Assembly: GCA_021186555.1 (NCBI GenBank)
Contig: JAJKFL010000011.1
Location: 37,022,923 to 37,086,922 of the forward strand
DNA from: Reticulitermes speratus
Taxonomy: Eukaryota; Arthropoda; Insecta; Blattodea; Rhinotermitidae
DNA length: 64,000 nucleotides
Direction: 5' to 3'
Shown: positions 46,370 to 58,590 of the stretch, piece by piece
How the letters are laid out: each line of letters starts with the position of its first letter
Numbering within the stretch: the first letter of the stretch is position 1
Program-made: the position numbers and the translations under genes
Notes under the pieces: generated by a model
Told to the model about the DNA's origin: nothing
Databases searched by the model: none
Seen by the model: only the letters and a program-made list of their open reading frames with translations

Positions 46370-46458
46370 CTCCTCCAAAGGCTTGACCACTCTCCTTGTC
46401 CTCAGCCGGGGTGCCAGGCTCTGACGCTGCAACATCACTATCAGCACCACCTGTTGCA
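46370..46458 (-). CDS. Sap47: Sap47/SYAP1, coding exon 3
   Basis: An 89-bp exon between acceptor ctggggcag|T at 46458 and donor GGAGGAG|gtgagt at 46370. It encodes ATGGADSDVAASEPGTP followed by AEDKESGQAFGG. Fly Sap47 has a similar Thr/Gly/Asp-rich linker ending in GTPT before the conserved KxxGxFL block. Incoming phase 2 matches exon 2 and outgoing phase 1 matches exon 4. A four-copy 34-bp tandem repeat (46231-46366) begins immediately downstream of the donor, so the 5' splice site borders a minisatellite. Confidence 0.88.
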
Positions 46459-47607
46459 CTGCCCCAGCAAAAGACACGAGAACAAAGGAAGGCATCATTA
46501 ATTAAAACATAAATGCATGCAAGCATCAGACGTGCTCACCACATTTCAGGGTTCGAAAGACAAAGATCAATGCTTCTTCAAGAAGTAATGCTTTATACTG
46601 CCTTCAGTTCCCCATTAAACGTTCAGCAGGCACGTTCTACCGTCTGACAACTTGCACGCTCTTCACTCAGACAGTCATGCATGACAACAGACAATGCAGC
46701 ACTCAGTGCTATTCCAATACGACGTGAGCCGGTGTCCACATATTTTAGTTCTGTGTACTGCAGTTAATATTCAGTTTTTACTCACCATATTTAGAGACAG
46801 TGAGAGAAATGTTTTCCTTCAGCTTGCAGACAAACATAACATCTAACAAACGTATTGTTTATTGCATGTCATAGTTCTGTTGGACCATAGAAGTGACCTT
46901 TGTCAGAAAAAATAATGTCCCCACACATTTAAATTATATGAAACAAAAAATTAGCATAAGTCAGATTGAATCGTGGCAGGCCTAGACGGATCTGTACGAA
47001 CAGTTCAGTCTGTTCAGGAATGCCATCAACCTGAATGAAATATGTTCACACATTGTGTGTGTTCAGAAATACCTCAACATATAAAGTTACAATTACATTT
47101 AAACTTCAGAACCATGAAAATGTAAGCTACATAAAGAAAGCCAAAGAAATGAAATGGACTACATAAGTTGAACACAAGTCTAACGGCCACACCAAAATTA
47201 GAAGACAGTGTTTCTCATGCATTTTTCGACCGACTTCACTGTTTGGTCTCAGAGCTCCCCATGCCCCTTTGCAGTGACAACTCAATATTTATACCAAACT
47301 ACACACTACATTACATGATACACAGAGACCTTCATTTTAAACAAACTTTATGTATTCCAGTACACAGAAACTGTACAAACGGAGTTATCAAGACTTGTAA
47401 CTAGACCCTTTTACCAAGTGTTTGACAACATATGCAATATATCCCACATACTCTCTTATGACAAAGTGTTCCCACTTCAGAACTACTGCTATACCTGCAA
47501 ACACTGTGACAGTTCCTACTGCAAGTTTTTGAGACACAAGCTTTAAGTTGGCATGACTTCAGTGCTTTCTGCAGTCCACTAATGAATGACAAGTATATGA
47601 CACTTAC

Positions 47608-47813
47608 CTGGAATCATCGTCGTCTTTCTGTTCTACAGGAGAACCTTTCACAGACTTTTCTGAAGCAGGTGACTCGCTTCAGGCTTCCCTGTGTCCTGGA
47701 TCTCAGCAGGCAGCTCGTCACCCTTACGAAGACCCGGCACCCCCATACTCAACCAGCCTGACATTTGATTTTTCACACTGGATAGCATTTCAAGCTTACT
47801 GCCTTTTGTAGGA
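47608..47813 (-). CDS. Sap47: Sap47/SYAP1, coding exon 2, with an apparent 1-nt frameshift
   Basis: The exon lies between acceptor ggttacag|T at 47813 and donor CCAG|gtaagt at 47608. It opens with SPTKGSKLEMLSSVKNQ, continues through SGWLSMGVPGLRKG and ends, in another frame, with SPASEKSVKGSPVEQKDDDD. These are Sap47 landmarks: the ML-S-VK-Q amphipathic segment, then GLRKG, then an acidic run. Both flanking introns are phase 2, so the length should be a multiple of 3, but it is 206 bp. The frame is lost near 47670-47680 (after GKPEAS), and the upstream frame stops within 12 codons. Either the sequence has lost one base or the allele is broken. The rest of the gene looks under constraint, so a consensus error is the likelier explanation. 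Confidence 0.85.
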
Positions 47814-49225
47814 CTGTAACCAAGGAAAAACCAGTCACATGTCGGCACACAATACGTACCAGCCAGCCCATCACTGCCTGTTGAGTCAAAGGAACAAACA
47901 AGAGAGAAACAACAAGCAAATTATGTATGCCTATAAGCCTTCTTGAACTGCCTGATTCTAAAGATGACAGAACAACACAGCGTCACATCCCAGAAATGCT
48001 TAAATCTTCAGCAACACTGCTGTAAACACCTCAAATCTCACAAAGCAGAGCTTGCTGCAGAAATGTAAACAGAGGCATTCTTCATTACATTACTTCCACT
48101 TACTCTGATAAACTCTAGCCTCTTCACTTACAGTCTTCTCTCCCAACTGTAAGCAACATCTTCACTTCTAGCTCTCTCTCTCTCTGTCACTCCATCTACT
48201 CTCATGCGTACTATTCCAAATGACTACTATTTAAGACCCCAGTGTTCATGTCTCACTTCCACAATTAAGAGACGGTTTAGGCATTAGATTATGCACCCTT
48301 TGCTGTGCTTCCTTCTCCACAGTTACAAGAACTTCTCCTAACACACGTCTCATTTAGTGACTCTCCTGTATATCTTCAATACTTTGTGTTCTCAAAAGAA
48401 TCATGTCAGCATGTGTTGTTTCTCTACCACCAGCATCAATAATGAAGTGAAGCAACTGGCTCATAATGCGTTTCACTTGCATTTGGCTCCAATTATCCTT
48501 GACAGCACTGCAAGTATATCAAAGACCAATTTGTCCTTTCTAATTCATTATTCATTAACCACCCCACCATTAATTTACAGTAACACAGTCTACGCTAATG
48601 ACAATGCCACTATACATAGGCGCTTCAAAAAATATGTTAACAGACATTCTAATGCCAAGAACCTTATTCTGACCCTGATGTGCACATGCACATGGGTAGC
48701 AGATGGTACACATCAGACTTTCACATGGTCACCATCGACATTTAAGCATCTGTCCCACTGTGGCACCTAGGCTTGTATCCTGGCACAGATGAAATCTGTA
48801 TCAAGTGTCTGTAGCCAGGAGGTGACAGTTTCTTCACAGCATATGTTGACAATACTTGCTTGCCAGATGCGTCTAAAAAGGGCCCAAACAGATGGAAATC
48901 ACTGGGCACATGATCATAATCATGTAAGGAGGATGGCCCATGCCTGGCCACAGCCCCACAAACAGTCACAAGTCCGGTCCCATCTCTTTGGACACCTTAG
49001 TACAGACAATTCTTTGGGGGAGAAAGTAGCCCAACTCTTAATTGCTTACACTGAATGATAGTGTCACAATTCCCATTGAACTTCCAGGGCATGAAAAGGA
49101 CTACATCCGTACATTTTGTTTTACAAAACACCTTCTGAATATATAAAACTTTTTTATATTAAATTATATTTCTCTTTCCTGTGCACCATTTTCAAATTAA
49201 TATAAAACAAAATGGTGGCCAGAGC
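47814..49225. other. Sap47 intron 1, left part
   Basis: Mostly unassigned. Contains a T2-type PLE terminus (47974-48000, cagcgtcacatccca) and a (ct)n stretch near 48175. Confidence 0.4.
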
Positions 49226-49445
49226 TGGGATAGCACAGTCAGGAAAGTGACTAGGCTATATGCTGGACAACCCAGGGTTCAATCCTTGGCAGTGACAAAA
49301 GATTCTCTCTTCTCCAAAATGTGCAGACCGGCTCCAGGTACCATCCATCCTCCTATTCAATGGATACTGGGGGTTCTTCCCCTTCATGTCAAGCAGCTGA
49401 AGCGTGAAATTGACCACTCACCTCCATACAGTACAGGGGTTAAAA
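49226..49445 (+). mobile_element. tRNA-derived SINE, family S1 (diverged)
   Basis: gggatagcacagtcaggaaa, B-box gggttcaatccttgg, body agaccggctccaggta. Confidence 0.7.
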
Positions 49446-50339
49446 ATGTAAAATCCATACTTGGCTTTCAGCTTCATGACAGTTATTAACAAACCACTTC
49501 AAATATGACTGCCGTATTTTGCATGCAGGTCTATCATAAGCACAAACGAAACATAACTTCCTCTGTGACCAGCCATGTACCAAATCAAATGCGTGAAGCC
49601 CCAGATTGTGATAATGTGCTGGCTGGTCAGCGATAAGCACAATGACAGTTCAGTGTACAGCAGTCATGCAATGGAGATCAGCAGTTGAACACTAACGGAA
49701 GTGGGGGAAATCTGATTTGGTGCTAATTTATCCACCATAAATCTCACATGCATTCAACTGGGATGGCATCTCAGGGTTGAGGACCTAACACCTAACCATC
49801 CGGACTATGGAGTTGTGACATGGGTTATGTCACAAGCATATTACATATACTGTAATTACTTTACATAACACAGGGGTCCATAACGTTTTCCAAAAATCTA
49901 TGAGACATTGCAAAATTCGACATGGCACAAGGGTGACATGAACAAGTTCCAAACTGAGAACCCACAATTCAGGTCCAAGTGAATTCATGCACATGTTTCT
50001 ATGTAAGGGGAAAGAAAATATGCAATAATTATGCTGAAAATATTAGGTGCCACGCTGCAAACTTGCGTTGCTTGGGTGACCAGGCACCCAGGATTTGTGT
50101 ACCCTTGATATAACATTTCACACAACACGCCATACTAACACGGTGAAATGAAATTTTGGGGTTATGTCTAACAGCTTTCAAATACAGGGACTCCACACCA
50201 CATAACTGACACTACAATACAGTGTGTTTCTTCTGTAGCAGTTATCATCAGATATCTTCACAGATGCTCATTTTCTATGTGAATAAGTTGCTATGATGAG
50301 TGAGACAAAAAAAAAAAAAAGAAAAAGAAAGAAAGATAC

Positions 50340-50645
50340 TTTTCACACTGTTCACACCGTGCATCTTCGTCATATTAAATTAAGTTACAGACCAACTGAT
50401 GCACACTAAAACCACTTTTTAAGTAGCTTTTTATTAAAATTGTTAAAATTGTACCCCTACACGTGTTTCGATCCTAGGATCATCGTCAGGGGTTTTTTTG
50501 CTAAAAGCTACAGTCACTTCAAACACATGATTTTAAATATTCTATCGGCACTTTAAAACTTAAAGTACAATTTTAACAATTTTAATAATAAAGCTACTTA
50601 AAAAGTGGTTTTAGTGTGCATCAGTTGGTCTGTAACTTAATTTAA
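50340..50645. mobile_element. PLE-type inverted-repeat element, signature T1 (copy 2)
   Basis: Same arms and orientation as 39535-39975 (ttaagttacagaccaactga; inverse tcagttggtctgtaactta), with a shorter interior. Located in Sap47 intron 1. Its hammerhead motif is at 50454-50492. Confidence 0.8.
50454..50492 (-). ncRNA. Hammerhead-like ribozyme motif
   Basis: Identical core to the motif at 39635: CTGACGAT, GATCC-TA-GGATC, GAA, ACA-CG-TGT, A; stem I is 3 bp. Confidence 0.68.
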
Positions 50646-51072
50646 AGAAAGATACTGTATATCAGTATACTAAGAACATTGACAGAAATCTCATGGATTG
50701 ACCCCCCCCCCCCCATTTTCTTCGAGCTGATACACTTACCACTTCAGTGTACTTCCCTATACACCCCTTCAAGTAATTGGGCAATTCTGACCAATGAATG
50801 TTGGTAGTGATAATGACATGATAACCTCCACTAGAGACAAGTGCTTTGTGCTTGCACGACAGATCAGAGGAATATAACACCAGAGAAGAGTACTGATCTA
50901 CCCATAAGATATAGGCAGCAAGTTCCTCCATAACACTAGCAAATTTCTACAGCATACACGGTGTCACTCCCCAAAAGACAGTACTCTTCATATACACTGC
51001 CACGAGAACATCAGATCTCACAATTTGGTTCACACCTCACAACAAAAGCCACCTGGTTAGTGCTGTTAGAGA

Positions 51073-51178
51073 AGTAAAGTAAAGCAATCCCATTACAGGC
51101 CTGGACAGGCCCTTAGGGTTCCAGGAGGTTGAGGCTCACAGATTTATAGACAATCGGCACATGAAGGTGGTAAGGTTC
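51073..51178 (-). mobile_element. tRNA-derived SINE, family S3 (3' fragment)
   Basis: taaagcaatcccattacagg...catgaaggtggtaaggtt; the head is missing and a (ca/cg)n run follows. Confidence 0.85.
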
Positions 51179-51204
51179 ACACACGCGCGCGCAAACACCA
51201 ACAG

Positions 51205-51535
51205 AAAAATACAATGTGTGGCAAAAATTCTGAGTTTTTAAGGTTAATGAAGGTCGTACATATAATTACCACTGTGCTTTAAAAGGTTAAAATATATGTC
51301 ATATAAAAGAATATGATTTCCTGTGAACAGAACCTTCGTTTTCCTTTAGACAACTTGCACATTAACAATTAAGCACTGCCTACATTTATAGTAGCCACCA
51401 TTTTATCCCATCATTTGTCACTTCCTGCCACTACTCCACCGCGCTTGTGGGTGGTTGGATGAGTTGGCTACGTTAATACAATAAACCAGCTTATAGGAAG
51501 TGGCAACTGATTGTTGCCAGATAAAATAATGACCC
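51205..51535 (+). repeat. E element 3' flank without the 114-bp unit
   Basis: acaatgtgtggcaaaaattc...tacatataattaccactgtg matches the 3' flank of the E arrays. It ends near gttgccagataaaataatg, a tail also seen at 35115 and 40360. Confidence 0.55.
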
Positions 51536-51552
51536 CATATAACTGTATTGGC

Positions 51553-51735
51553 ACTAACTAACTAACTCCATGGAGCAGAGTCTTTCTTGAGAAGCTAACA
51601 GGTCGTCAGCTAGTCAAGAAATCCCCCGCGTTTTGTGGAACCCGAAGGTTCGTTACCGCACTCACAACAGCCCGCCACCTGTCACTATCCTGAGCCATGT
51701 CAATCCAGTCCATGCCCCCCCATCCCACTTCTGTA
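51553..51735 (-). mobile_element. RTE-like retrotransposon 3' end
   Basis: Starts with the (gtta)n-type tail (ctaactaactcc) and is colinear with 8220-8395. Confidence 0.8.
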
Positions 51736-51919
51736 CTGGCACACCGGCAGAATACGGTGATGAGTGCTGTTACCGTGAAATCCTAATTCCAGTAATTAAC
51801 CAATCACAACCATATACTATGCCTAAAATTCAACCTTAATTCTAATCACCTATAATATAGGGTTTTCACTACATGACACTTGAGTAAGCACAGTGTCAGT
51901 GTTGGAACTTGTCTAGGCT

Positions 51920-52440
51920 GGCTCAACTTTACAAGTACGTCTGCAGTGTCATGACTTGAAAACACCATATACTGTACAATACATAGGAATAGTTTTCGAT
52001 GTAACACTTGCAGCCTTTTGGGGAAATTCGACAGACAGCAAAAAAATATTCACAGTCCAAAAGAAAATTATTAGAAAAATTGCAGATGTAAAGAAAAACC
52101 TCCTGTATGGAATTATTTTAAAAAATCTTATATACTTCCCCTCGCCAGTCAACACCTATTCTCATTACTGCCTTTCACTGCTCATAACATGCAAACATTT
52201 TAAATACATTCAGAACTACACACCAGGCACAAGCATGACTTACACATGCCAAATGCTAACCTCACCAGTTACCAAGAGAGTGTGTGCTACACAGGGACGA
52301 AGTTATGCAGCGCTCTGATACCTAGCATTAAAACTTTAACCTATGACATATTGGTATTAAAGCCAGCATTCTAAGGTTATCTCTTAGCTTACTCCCTCTC
52401 TGCTGCTCTTTGCTGAAGCCCATAAAATAGTGAACATATT
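51920..52440 (+). mobile_element. Second non-LTR retrotransposon family, RT C-terminal fragment
   Basis: Plus strand reads AAFWGNSTDSKKIFTVQKK, then IIRKIADVKK and PSPVNTYSHYCLSLL, the pattern of the post-RT region in arthropod jockey-like elements (WGNS.....I...QK..R.I). The frame is decayed. Confidence 0.65.
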
Positions 52441-52636
52441 ATTAAGGTATTTTTGATCTGTATAAAATGACTGTCTTATAAGATCTTTATAAACAACTGT
52501 ACAAAATATGCATTTCACCTTTGTACTACAATGTATTAATACTATAACATGTTCTATATGCTCGCAATATATGAAATCTAAGAAATGTAAATAAATTATA
52601 TTATATTCAATAACTTGTAAGTTTGTGTAATATGTG

Positions 52637-52676
52637 TCCCTGAGAATGACCCTCTGGGGGACTAAACATGTACAAA
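52637..52676 (+). ncRNA. Hammerhead-like motif, degenerate
   Basis: tccctgagaatgaccctctg then actaaacatgtac keeps the order of PLE hammerheads, but core and GAAA are mutated. Confidence 0.3.
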
Positions 52677-52744
52677 TGGTAACATAAGTGTCACATTTTG
52701 AAGGCATTCTTACTAAAAAATGAAATAAAAAATAAGTGACAAAC

Positions 52745-53015
52745 TACTGAGATAGCACAGTCAGTGTAGGGACTACAGGGTTAAAACACAAGGAATCATG
52801 GTTCAATTCAAAGCAGGGGAGAATTTTCTCCTCCACAACACGCCCACCCAGCCTCCCATTCAGTAGGTATCAAAGCCCATTTTCCCAAGGGTTAAGCAGC
52901 AGGAGTGTCAAGCTGACTATCTATCTTCATCTAGTTCTGAGGTTAAGATTGAGAGGAGCTATACTTTCTCTCCCCCATATGCCTTCATGGCTTTCAGAGG
53001 GACAACTTTACCTTT
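52745..53015 (+). mobile_element. tRNA-derived SINE, family S1 (diverged)
   Basis: ctgagatagcacagtcagtg, B-box-like tggttcaattc, body cccacccagcctcccattc, tail cagagggacaactttacct. Confidence 0.7.
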
Positions 53016-53957
53016 GCCTTTCAAATTTTATTGTGCCATTCTAAAGCAAGAACAGAATACAACAGAAACTAAACTGTAACTGCTGCCACATTTCACAGCA
53101 AGAACATCATGGATGCACTTGTCATCATACAATGGCAGTTAGCATCAATTATCCTTATTGTTTATTATGTTACTTTATGTCCCCATATCAACTGCACACA
53201 GTATTCTGCATAAAATGACAGGCTTATGCAGGCTGAATTGTAAGGGACTGTCAAGAATGCTGACATAGCCTATTTCAAAACATTAGCCTTATATTCACGG
53301 AACAACTGACAGGAAATACAGTTTTCTAGAACACACTATGAGCACTCATGCACTCCTGCTGCAACCTGCAGAGTGTGTTACTACATTACTACGAAAAGCC
53401 CTTTACACAATTAGTACTTATTATCGACATTATAGCCATCAATACACTCATGTCAATAACTTTACATGCACAGTGTAGTTTTTAAACAAATGGCATTCCA
53501 ACTGTCAATATCTTTCAAGCATGCCATCTTGTTGATATGGCTTCTTCCTTTATGGCTGATATAGACGCGACAGTTAGTATTGCTAATACTGCCTTCGCGC
53601 GGTAAATACCTGTTTATAATATAGGAACTCAACTGAAAACCATTAAACCACTTTTCACCAATATTTGGACTCATCACTATCATCAATACCACCCTGACAC
53701 GATCAATATTAGTACCAATATCGTAACACTGGCAATACACATTTATCACGTAAAAGGTCCTTAAAAAAGTGCTCCGGCATGTTTTATTATCGATGGGACT
53801 TAACCATTTCAGCTACACCTCATGGGCTGGAAAACTCGTAACTGCATGAATGTGAACTTCGCAACAGTGCAGTGATATTACCATACTGCATTAAAGTTTA
53901 TGACTTTCTATCGAAATATATATCCATAAACTGGCATAAAATTGAGAAACTGTTTAC
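53016..53957. other. Sap47 intron 1, right part
   Basis: No repeat or exon recognised. Confidence 0.4.
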
Positions 53958-54109
53958 CTTGCATCTTTCTTTTCGCCTTCTATGTTGTTGCCATTATCAG
54001 CTTCTGCAACGGGTGAAGAGAGTTTCTCGTCTTCAGATTTGGGCAGATCTTCTTTTTTACCACTACCACCCATCCAGGAACTCACTTGATTTGTAAGTCC
54101 CGAAAACAT
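53958..54109 (-). CDS. Sap47: Sap47/SYAP1, coding exon 1 (start codon)
   Basis: First coding exon of the synapse-associated BSD-domain protein (Drosophila Sap47, vertebrate SYAP1). The minus strand reads MFSGLTNQVSSWMGG and then an acidic, Lys/Glu-rich stretch. The family starts the same way, which fixes the ATG at 54107-54109. The exon has 50 codons plus two bases (AG) and ends at a GCAAG|gtaaac donor, so the intron is phase 2; the next exon supplies the T that completes Ser. In flies the protein is presynaptic and influences plasticity; in mammals SYAP1 has been linked to Akt phosphorylation. Family identity is firm; function here is inferred by homology. The 5' UTR lies above 54110, head-to-head with the zinc-finger gene on the other strand. 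Confidence 0.9.
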
Positions 54110-55388
54110 TTTCGAATTATTCAGTCAAATACACAGTCACAATAAAGTCAAATCACTGTTCACTGACGTTGAACACACATATACGACCCGCACATACTCG
54201 CAATCCACCAACCAGCTGACCTGACAGTTATACACACAACTCTGTCGTTGACTGTTACATTAATGCTGCGGCGATCGAAGTTGTTTTTAATTAATTCATT
54301 TATATGTACTTCCGCTAGATGTCGCACAAACTGCGTTCGTTCGCCATAGAGAAATCTTTCACGATTATATGACGGCCATCTTACAAAAGGCAATAACTTC
54401 TTCGACTTTAAATAACGTTTAAAATCCAAAATAATAACAGTTTAAAATAATAGTAGAACAAACCAATTCGTGAAACTATGTTGCAATGAATCGAGTTTTA
54501 TACTTTTAAAGAATAATTTGACACAACATGTAAGATTGGTGCAATCAAATTATTACAAATTTGAATAAAATAAAGTAATTATTACATAAAATTATATCCG
54601 TGGCTACAGATCTAAATAATTTAGGGACAAAACTCTCATTTATATACACCACTTATATACGAGTGTCAAAGTATCAGGTCTTCTAAGAAAAGGCGTTGTG
54701 ACAGTTACACTTCGAAAGACCATCCCGTGGTTGTGGTGCAAAACATGGAGGCATAGGGACTTATCTGAATGTACGGCACACTTGACAACCTTACACTTCA
54801 CATTATATCATCCAAATGCTAGACTTGCAGCAACATCTTCGTTGGAGAAATGCGCAAATTAATGGGAAAGAAATACCACAAAAGTTTATTCAGGCTACTT
54901 TATCTTCATCTTATTATCTCAAATGCTAGTTAGATCATCAATTCGTTTTACGTCAAGGAAGAGTCCATTATTAAATAGTGGAGGAAGGTAGAATTTTCAT
55001 TGTTGTTACAGCGCCTCCAAACCTTCTTTCTCTATACACTATCGAGGATCTATTCACTGCAGCCAAAATGACAAGACTTTCACGTTTAAGAAAATCAATG
55101 TCGTGTAAAAGACGGTCCACCTAAACTAACCGTACACTGCCCAACTTAACACAAGATATTTGAAAACTGGTGCAATGAGGTTTCACACTGTATTTTTCCC
55201 TACAAATATAAAGTATATTGAACACCATCGTAGCACGTTTGAACTTCGTTTATATATGTAGTTGGTAGGAATCGTGGTCAAGATACCGCCATCTCTAGGA
55301 TAAAAAGATGCAGTTTTTATTGTATAGGGGGTTGTATCAAGAGTTTTAACTAGCGACGCTGTGTGTGTGAATTATAATCTTCCTGCCA
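54110..55388. promoter_or_regulatory. Head-to-head intergenic region and putative first exons
   Basis: Sap47 starts at 54109 going left, and the zinc-finger gene probably starts near 55.3 kb going right. No repeat-family match was found here, unlike nearly all the rest of the window. A consensus donor (CCAT|gtaagt, about 55389) could end a noncoding first exon of the rightward gene. No TATA box or start site could be fixed by eye. The shared-promoter idea is inference. Confidence 0.4.
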
Positions 55389-56384
55389 TGTAAGTACAGT
55401 CTGAAGTGTTACTATTAGTGTATCTGTGTTCAGACTAGGGCCGGTATAGTGTTTCTTTTGTGCAGTAGCATACCCGTTCAAGATGGGCACAGACAGGAAG
55501 GGAGACTGTATTTATCTCAGCGGGTATGGTTTATGTCCGGCTTTTTTCTGATTGGACAGTAGAGTGAAAGATGCTATTCTAGTATTTGATTGATTTTTGA
55601 AACAAATGTCTTTAAGAAGAGGTTAGGAATGAAATACTCATTTCTTGTGTTTGAATTTGAGTACTGTAGTCATACCCGCAGTTGGCGAGCAGGGTGGGCT
55701 GTCCAATACTTTGTGGTTCGAAGCGCGGGCTCTGTTACTGTCCATTTAAAATACATTCATTCAAATATTTCATGCATATGATTAAGCGTGCGGGATGCAA
55801 AGATTATATGTTAGAAAGTACAACGGATTTCGTTATTTTCGTTCATAACTTCGACGCATTATGAGACTTTGTAACTATATTGTTTTCCTTTGAAACATCA
55901 TTTGTTTATAGTGAATTTCCCTGTAAACGTCAAGTGTGCAAAAGTGTTCTACATCAGATAAAATGCGTGTGTTATCTTGGAAAAGAGTTTCGGTAAGATA
56001 TAATTTATTTATTAGTTTCACATCGCAGTGCGAATTTAAATTTTTGTTTGGTTAATTTTGCTGTTGTTTAAAGATCATAGTAGCTTCGTATGAGAGTATT
56101 ATTCAGCCGTGAATTTATTCCTAAACTAAAATCACTTGTGATGATAAGGGCATTTTAAAAATGGTTCTTTGAAGACAGTTACTTTAAAAAAGAAGCTTAT
56201 CAACAGTGTGTAGGACAAATTGCCAACATAAAGATATCCTTTGGAAATGTGGCAGAGTTCAGATGTTTTAGGAATTCAGTAATAAATCAAAGTCACATGC
56301 ATGAAAAATTATGAGTTGGTTAAATTCGGCGATTGTGTGCTACAGTTTCATTCAGAATCTTCTGTGTTCTAATTTGCTATGTAA
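55389..56384. other. 5' intron of the zinc-finger gene (inferred)
   Basis: No repeat family recognised; A/T-rich. Confidence 0.35.
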
Positions 56385-56640
56385 AAATATAAGGATTAAG
56401 ATATGTGGGTACAAAAGTTGGTCTCTCACGTTAAGGAATGATGATTGGCTGATAGTATCTGAAAACACAGTGCAGAGGAATGTATTTGGATCTGTGAGGG
56501 AGGAAATAGCAGGAGACTGGAGAAAACTGTATGTTGAGGAGCATCATGATTTGTACTGCTTCACCCAATGTTATTCGGATGAATTGGGTGAGACATGGTA
56601 TGCATGGGATGGAAGGTATTTGCATACGGGATGTTGGTTG
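56385..56640 (+). mobile_element. RTE-like retrotransposon, RT C-terminal fragment
   Basis: One plus frame contains ENTVQRNVFGSVREEIAGDW and RKLYVEEHHDLY, aligned with the DWRRLHNEELKDLY block of the 8213 copy (minus strand). Confidence 0.75.
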
Positions 56641-56767
56641 TAAAGCCTGGAGCAAGGAGACCACTAATTACCCTTCCATATAAAATGGTTAATTGTAAAG
56701 TGAGATCTATTTAAATTCCAACAACTTGCAGTGCAGTAATTATTCTTAGTATATTTTGATACATGTA

Positions 56768-56807
56768 TTACCTGATGATGGCCCGTTTCAGCCAAAACAT
56801 GTTGTAA
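56768..56807 (+). ncRNA. Hammerhead-like motif
   Basis: Stem I TTAC/GTAA, core CTGATGAT, stem II GGC/GCC, ACATGT stem III. The G of GAAA is replaced by A, so it is probably inactive. A (ta)n run follows at about 56847-56876. Confidence 0.5.
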
Positions 56808-56840
56808 GAAAATTTCCCATATGTATATATACTGTATATG

Positions 56841-56880
<40 letters not shown>

Positions 56881-58054
56881 TTGTGATCAATGGTATCATT
56901 TTCTTTATCATCATCATCACAATGGTATGAATCAAATCAAGAATGGAGAATGAGAATCATATGAAACCCCTCACAATATTTGCTCAAAACACTTTTCACT
57001 GTGCTATATACATAACAGGTTATATTTTACAAAGCATGCAGTAACCATTACAGGTATCCTCATAAACTGACCATTACTTTTCTTCACTTTCAATGAGGAC
57101 TGGAATATTAAGATATGCCAGTATAAGGTTAAGTAAATCCATTCAGCAGTTTGTATGTTGTTGTGTGAGACAGACATGGTTAGGATAATTGCTCATTTTT
57201 TAAATATTTCTATGAGGAATACACCACTCAGCATGTTGAGGGAGGATGGTATTAAAATGGGTCTGAATATCGAATATGAAAATACAGGCAGGATTAATTG
57301 CCTCAGGCTTGGATCCATTTAGTCTGTTGTAAACACAGTGGTGAACATTTGGTCTTATACAAAGTAGGGGGAACTTCTTGGTTGGCCAAGCATGTGTTAG
57401 CTTTTCAGAGGGTGCACCATGTCTTAGTTATTAATGCAGACACTTTATAAATATGTTGCATGTGCCGTGTAATAACATATTGTGTAATGTATTAAAACGC
57501 TAGTGTCAGCCGTTAAAGAAAGCAAGTTTTAGGTCCCCAGACTGCAGACTCAGTTAATACTATGATTGTCTTAAGTAACTCAGCTGGAGATGCCACACAG
57601 TCACCTGAAGTACTGCTTGGTTTTCAAGTTTATTCAGTTCCTGTTTTGATGTTGAACATAGCGAGAACGAAGAACAGCTGATATCAAGAGTGTATGTTTA
57701 CGTTCGTGGCAGTGCTGGGTGGGTTCCTTAAGTGCACGGAGCAAGGACCACAGGCTGTAGGCGTAAGGCATTGTCTCCTGGTGGGTCAGCACACTGTTCA
57801 GATATGGATGATAGTTGCAAATATATTGAATTAGCAGTTGCAGGCGGGCAGCAAGAGGTAGACTTTCATCTTGGGGGTTGAGCATGGAGCTAACAACTCT
57901 TCACGGTAAAAGATTTACATGTTTGAAATGTTACAGATTATGGACCTTGGAATTGAATTGATTCATTGGAATAAGCTAAGATTCAGGGAAGGCCTGTACC
58001 ATTTAGTCTAAGTCATTTGTCCTCCTGTTTGCCCTCTAAAAACATAAGGACTAA

Positions 58055-58590
58055 AATATACAGAGCTGTCATTTTGCCTGTTGTTTTATATGCGTGTGAA
58101 ACGTGGTCTCTGACATTAAGGGAAGATGGGTGCGAGTGTTCAAGAACAGGTTGCTGAGGAAGATATTTGGACCTGAGGGGGAGGAAGTAACAAGGGACTG
58201 GAGAAAATTGTATAATGGGGGCTTCATGATTTTACTTCACACCAAATATGATTAGGGTGATCAAATGAAGGAGGATGAAATGGATCTGGCATGTCTGGGG
58301 GAGAAGAGAAATACGTACAGGGTTTTGGTGGGGAAACCCGAAGGAAGGAGACCACTTGGAAAGCCTAGGAATAGATGGTAGGATAATATTAAAATATGTC
58401 TTAAAGAAATATGGTTGGAAGGTGTGGACTGGATTCACCTGGCCAATATAGGGTCAGGTGGTGGGCTGTTATGAACAAGGTAATGAACCTGTGGCTTCTG
58501 TAGAATGCAGGGCATTTCCTGACAAGCTGAGGAACTGTTAGAGTCTCAAGCAGGACTCTGCTGCATGGAGTCAGACAGTCAATATTTTGT
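58055..58590 (+). mobile_element. RTE-like retrotransposon 3' part
   Basis: gtgtgaaacgtggtctctga, ttgctgaggaagatatttgg, gaaggaaggagaccacttgg, then the 3' end (gacaagctgaggaactgtta, tctgctgcatggagtcag). Ends about 230 bp before the zinc-finger start codon. Confidence 0.8.

Noticed and set aside
51956..52318. 120-codon ORF as a host gene
   Set aside because: Matches the degraded post-RT region of a non-LTR retrotransposon.
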